A stretch of DNA of 8,201 bases from the NCBI GenBank assembly GCA_900550695.1, contig URTF01000091.1, positions 1-8,201 of the forward strand. Reading direction: 5' to 3'. Below the pieces are notes generated by a model, which searched no databases, was not told where the DNA came from, and saw only the letters and a program-made list of their open reading frames with translations. A program made the translations under genes and the position numbers. Each line of letters starts with the position of its first letter. The stretch's first letter is position 1. This document shows positions 6,259 to 8,201 of the stretch, in pieces. This DNA is from an uncultured Ruminococcus sp. (lineage in GTDB: Bacteria > Bacillota > Clostridia > Oscillospirales > Ruminococcaceae).

Positions 6259-6957
6259 ATGGAAAAAATCAATATAGCCGTGTGCGATGACGATGCGGCT
6301 TTTCGCAAAACTCTTGAACTTGAACTCATAAACTATTCCCGTGAAAATGAAATAGATATGTCCGTAAGAACATTCTCGAACGGACTTGAGCTTCTTATCT
6401 CCGAAATAAAATACGATCTTATATTCCTTGACTACAGTATGGGTATCCTCAACGGCATCGAGGTCGCAAAAAAGCTTCGGGGGAAAGGAGTGCGCTGCCC
6501 GATAATCTACGTCACGGGCTACAGCGAGGTCGTGTATGACGCATTTCAGGTCAATGCTTTCCGTTTTATCCCGAAACCGGTCGAGCCGGGTGTGCTGAAT
6601 AAAGCACTCGATGACTTTATCTTCCAGCTGAAAACGAATAAGCTTGTGAATTTCGTTTCGGACGAAGCGTCAATAACGATGTTCTCTTCCGAGATAGTCT
6701 ATGTCGAGGGTAAATTCCGAGGCTGTATAGTCCACGCCGAAAAGAAAAGCTATCCTGTTTCCCAAAGCTTCGCCGAATTCACCGAGGGACTTGGGGACAG
6801 ATTTTACAACTGCCACAGAAATATAAGCGTCAATACAGCTTTCATCGACCGCATAGACGGCTCAACAGCTGTCCTCACAGACGGAAGAAAGCTCAAAGTC
6901 GATAAATCCAAAACGCAGGAACTGACCGAGCTTATGGAAAGCTACAACGCCGAATGA
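6259..6957 (+). CDS. LytTR-family two-component response regulator
   Basis: A 232-residue protein of the AgrA/LytR/VirR type. The receiver domain (about 3-122) has the acidic pocket Asp10-Asp11, phosphoacceptor Asp58 in LIFLDYSM, Thr86 in YVTGYS and Lys106 in IPKPV, so all phosphorylation residues are intact. The LytTR DNA-binding domain (about 130-228) shows the family pattern: EIVYVEGKFRGCIVH, then FYNCHRNISVNTAFIDRI and LTDGRKLKVDKSK. Such proteins bind paired direct repeats and often control envelope, bacteriocin or quorum-sensing genes. The ATG at 6259 has GGTGAGG (6246-6252) 6 nt upstream. No histidine kinase lies on either side in this window, so it is an orphan here and its signal is unknown. 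Possible target half-sites directly upstream suggest self-control. Its own terminator follows at 6968. Confidence 0.93.
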   Translation: MEKINIAVCDDDAAFRKTLELELINYSRENEIDMSVRTFSNGLELLISEIKYDLIFLDYSMGILNGIEVAKKLRGKGVRCPIIYVTGYSEVVYDAFQVNAFRFIPKPVEPGVLNKALDDFIFQLKTNKLVNFVSDEASITMFSSEIVYVEGKFRGCIVHAEKKSYPVSQSFAEFTEGLGDRFYNCHRNISVNTAFIDRIDGSTAVLTDGRKLKVDKSKTQELTELMESYNAE

Positions 6958-6967
6958 TACATAATGC

Positions 6968-7006
6968 GCTCCGTTTTCTTATCCGAAAGCGGAGCATTTT
7001 ATATTT
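6968..7006 (+). terminator. intrinsic terminator of the response regulator gene
   Basis: GCTCCGTTTTC (6968-6978) pairs with GAAAGCGGAGC (6985-6995) over 11 base pairs, one of them G-U, around a six-base loop TTATCC. ATTTTATATTT follows. The T tract is interrupted, but stem strength and position 10 nt after the stop make termination likely. Confidence 0.8.
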
Positions 7007-7030
7007 CCGTAAAATCAATAACGGAGAAAA

Positions 7031-7057
7031 CGGGAGCATTTAAGAGCAATCGGGAGC
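7031..7057 (+). repeat. short direct repeat CGGGAGC, 20 bp apart
   Basis: CGGGAGC occurs at 7031-7037 and 7051-7057, each followed by a T-rich stretch, with start points exactly two helical turns apart. A related CGGAGC lies at 6990-6995 in the preceding terminator stem. The pair sits about 57 bp before the speD -35 box and could be a protein-binding site or simply decayed repeat. Confidence 0.3.
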
Positions 7058-7113
7058 TTTTTAAAGAATAAAAATATTTGCGGAAAGTTATCAAAGAAAT
7101 TTGCTGAAATCTA

Positions 7114-7142
7114 TTGACATTTTACGGCTTTTGTCGTATTAT
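7114..7142 (+). promoter_or_regulatory. sigma-A promoter of speD, with a palindrome in the spacer
   Basis: TTGACA (7114-7119) is followed after 17 nt by TATTAT (7137-7142). The spacer and the edge of the -10 box hold an inverted repeat, TACGGC-TTTT-GTCGTA (7123-7138, five Watson-Crick pairs and one G-U). A repressor bound there would block polymerase. The promoter is well supported; the operator is a suggestion. Confidence 0.7.
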
Positions 7143-7170
7143 TTAATGTGAATTGATATGAAAGGAACGT

Positions 7171-7174
7171 GAGG
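7171..7174 (+). promoter_or_regulatory. ribosome binding site deciding the speD start
   Basis: GAGG lies 6 nt before the TTG at 7181, good spacing for initiation. The in-frame GTG at 7169 has AAGGA ending only 2 nt before it, which is too close. Family alignment also favours TTG, since E. coli SpeD begins MKKLKLHGFNNLTK and this protein from TTG begins MENKLKLYGFNNLTK. Confidence 0.6.
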
Positions 7175-7180
7175 ATAGGA

Positions 7181-7990
7181 TTGGAGAATAAGCTCAAGCT
7201 TTATGGATTTAATAATCTTACCAAAACTTTAAGCTTTAATATTTACGATATCTGCTACGCCAAAAGCCCGAGAGAACAGAAGGACTATATCAACTATATA
7301 AACGAACAGTACAACTCCGAAAGACTTACAAGCATTCTCTGTGACGTAACGGAGATGATTGGCGCAACAGTGCTGAATATCTCAAAACAGGATTATGAGC
7401 CGCAGGGTGCTTCGGCAACGCTCCTCATCTCGGACGAACACCGCAAAAACGCAGGCATCGACGAATCCTGCAACCTCGGCAATACAATGACAGCCACCGT
7501 TGAAAAGGAGAGCATAGCAGGTCACCTCGATAAGAGCCACCTTACCGTGCATACCTATCCCGAATTTCACCCCGATAACGCTATTACAACGTTCCGTGTT
7601 GATATCGACGTTTCCACCTGCGGAAAGATCACTCCGCTGAAATCCCTCAACTACCTTATCGGAAGCTTCGACTCCGATATTATAACGATAGACTATAAGG
7701 TAAGAGGCTTTACCCGTGACGAGCAGGGCAAAAAGCTCTTCATAGACCACAAAATAACCTCCATTCAGGACTATATCGCAAGGGAAACTCTCGAAAAATA
7801 TGACGCAGTTGACGTTAACGTCTACCAGTCGAACATTTTCCATACCAAAATGATGATAAAGGAGATATTCCTCCAGAACTATCTCTTCAATACCGATACC
7901 TACGAGCTTGCGCCGAAGCGCAGACTTGAAATAAACGATGCGCTCCGCCGTGAGATGATAGAAATTTTCAGCGGACAAAACGTATTTTGA
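7181..7990 (+). CDS. speD: S-adenosylmethionine decarboxylase proenzyme, E. coli type
   Basis: A 269-residue proenzyme (273 if GTG at 7169 is used), close to the 264 residues of E. coli SpeD and alignable along its whole length from memory. The enzyme removes CO2 from S-adenosylmethionine to make the aminopropyl donor that spermidine synthase (SpeE) adds to putrescine in the cytosol. It cuts itself between Lys118 and Ser119 in GHLDKSHLTVHTYPE, turning Ser119 into the pyruvoyl cofactor that forms a Schiff base with the substrate. Cys147 in STCGKITPLK matches the reactive Cys140 of E. coli. Other conserved blocks are DYEPQGASATLL (71-82), IDYKVRGFTRD (170-180) and VDVNVYQSNIFHTKMMIKE (210-228). 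Nothing is truncated. No speE or putrescine-making gene lies in the window; they may lie beyond the right edge. A strong promoter stands alone before it. Confidence 0.96.
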   Translation: MENKLKLYGFNNLTKTLSFNIYDICYAKSPREQKDYINYINEQYNSERLTSILCDVTEMIGATVLNISKQDYEPQGASATLLISDEHRKNAGIDESCNLGNTMTATVEKESIAGHLDKSHLTVHTYPEFHPDNAITTFRVDIDVSTCGKITPLKSLNYLIGSFDSDIITIDYKVRGFTRDEQGKKLFIDHKITSIQDYIARETLEKYDAVDVNVYQSNIFHTKMMIKEIFLQNYLFNTDTYELAPKRRLEINDALRREMIEIFSGQNVF

Positions 7991-8034
7991 TTAATTCGGA
8001 ATTATGAATTCGGAATTCGGAATTAATTGTTTTT
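7991..8034 (+). terminator. possible speD terminator made of repeat-like sequence
   Basis: TTAATTC (7991-7997) can pair with GAATTAA (8020-8026), with further GAATTC pairing inside, and TTGTTTTT follows at 8027-8034. The stem is AT-rich and weaker than the terminators at 4451 and 6968. It begins right at the speD stop codon. The same bases form an inverted relative of module 3 of the composite repeat. Confidence 0.35.
7993..8026. repeat. GAATTCGG-rich repeat, inverted relative of module 3
   Basis: A run of AATTCGGAATT-type units reads as the reverse complement of the CCGAATT units at 4615-4645 and 8171-8201, with small changes (ATTATG where module 3 has CCGCAT-like sequence). Together with 8171-8201 it brackets about 145 bp in inverted orientation, which would let the two ends pair. 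Confidence 0.6.
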
Positions 8035-8072
8035 GCCAAATTTCTCTTGAAAATAATGCAAAGCGCTTTTTT

Positions 8073-8201
8073 CGGGACGGGAATTTAGCCTAAAATATGA
8101 GGTGTAACGGGCGGATATAGAATCCGCCCCTACGGGATCTCGGCTTTATATGTAAATGTGCGGAGTATAAATAATTCCGAATTCCGCATTCCGAATTCCG
8201 A
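8073..8201. repeat. composite palindromic intergenic repeat, copy B, cut by the window edge
   Basis: This has the same module order as copy A. Module 1 is reduced to its left arm, CGGGACGGGAA (8073-8083), and its pairing arm is gone. Module 2 is intact here, with GGGCGGAT (8109-8116), loop ATAGA and ATCCGCCC (8122-8129) forming a perfect 8-bp hairpin followed by CTACGGG. Module 3 (8171-8201) equals 4615-4645 over 31 nt and runs to the end of the window. Each copy keeps a different hairpin intact. The DNA between modules is unrelated in the two copies. Confidence 0.8.

Noticed and set aside
7382..7978. Minus-strand open frame of 198 codons opposite speD
   Set aside because: It is fully antisense to highly conserved speD codons and has no start signals. 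The open frame follows from speD codon use.
8061..8072. Terminator at AAAGCGCTTT followed by T residues
   Set aside because: The palindrome has no room for a loop, so it cannot form a useful hairpin of more than two or three pairs.

Overview
The window looks like chromosomal DNA of a Gram-positive anaerobe of the class Clostridia, most likely a Ruminococcus/Oscillospiraceae-type gut bacterium. This placement is an inference. It rests on the moderate GC of the genes, the AT-rich gaps between them, AGGAGG-type ribosome binding sites, TTGACA/TATAAT promoters, frequent TTG start codons, the protein families present, and gaps filled with short palindromic repeats of a kind I associate with these genomes.

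Left half (98-4122, minus strand): one operon read from a sigma-A-type promoter at 4094-4122. It encodes a GtrA-family four-helix membrane protein and then the two halves of a heterodimeric ABC exporter. The genes are packed tightly: the gtrA-like stop codon touches the TTG start of the first ABC gene, and the second ABC gene starts inside the end of the first by 8 nt. The two ABC proteins carry complementary defects (Asp for the catalytic Glu and Gln for the switch His in one, LSQGQ for LSGGQ in the other). This predicts one active and one degenerate ATP site, as in TM287/288, BmrCD and LmrCD. The substrate cannot be read from the sequence.

Middle (4201-4863): a small 59-codon gene with a full-consensus promoter, a strong ribosome binding site and its own hairpin terminator is transcribed divergently from the ABC operon. 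After it come about 430 bases without a gene. They hold a composite palindromic repeat and an AT-rich leader with candidate promoters for the next gene.

Right half (4864-7990, plus strand): a CNNM/CorC-type membrane protein with CBS domains (divalent cation transport family); a LytTR-type response regulator with no sensor kinase in view, possible LytTR half-sites upstream and a clear terminator; and speD, an E. coli-type S-adenosylmethionine decarboxylase proenzyme for spermidine synthesis. These three appear to be separate transcription units, although no terminator is visible between the first two.

Right end (7991-8201): a second copy of the composite repeat, cut by the window edge, with the same three modules in the same order as the copy at 4501-4645. 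No tRNA, rRNA, CRISPR array, transposase, phage gene or recognised riboswitch was seen. The most interesting loose ends are the small gene at 4252, the modular repeat and the putative LytTR site. I found no convincing new multi-gene system.
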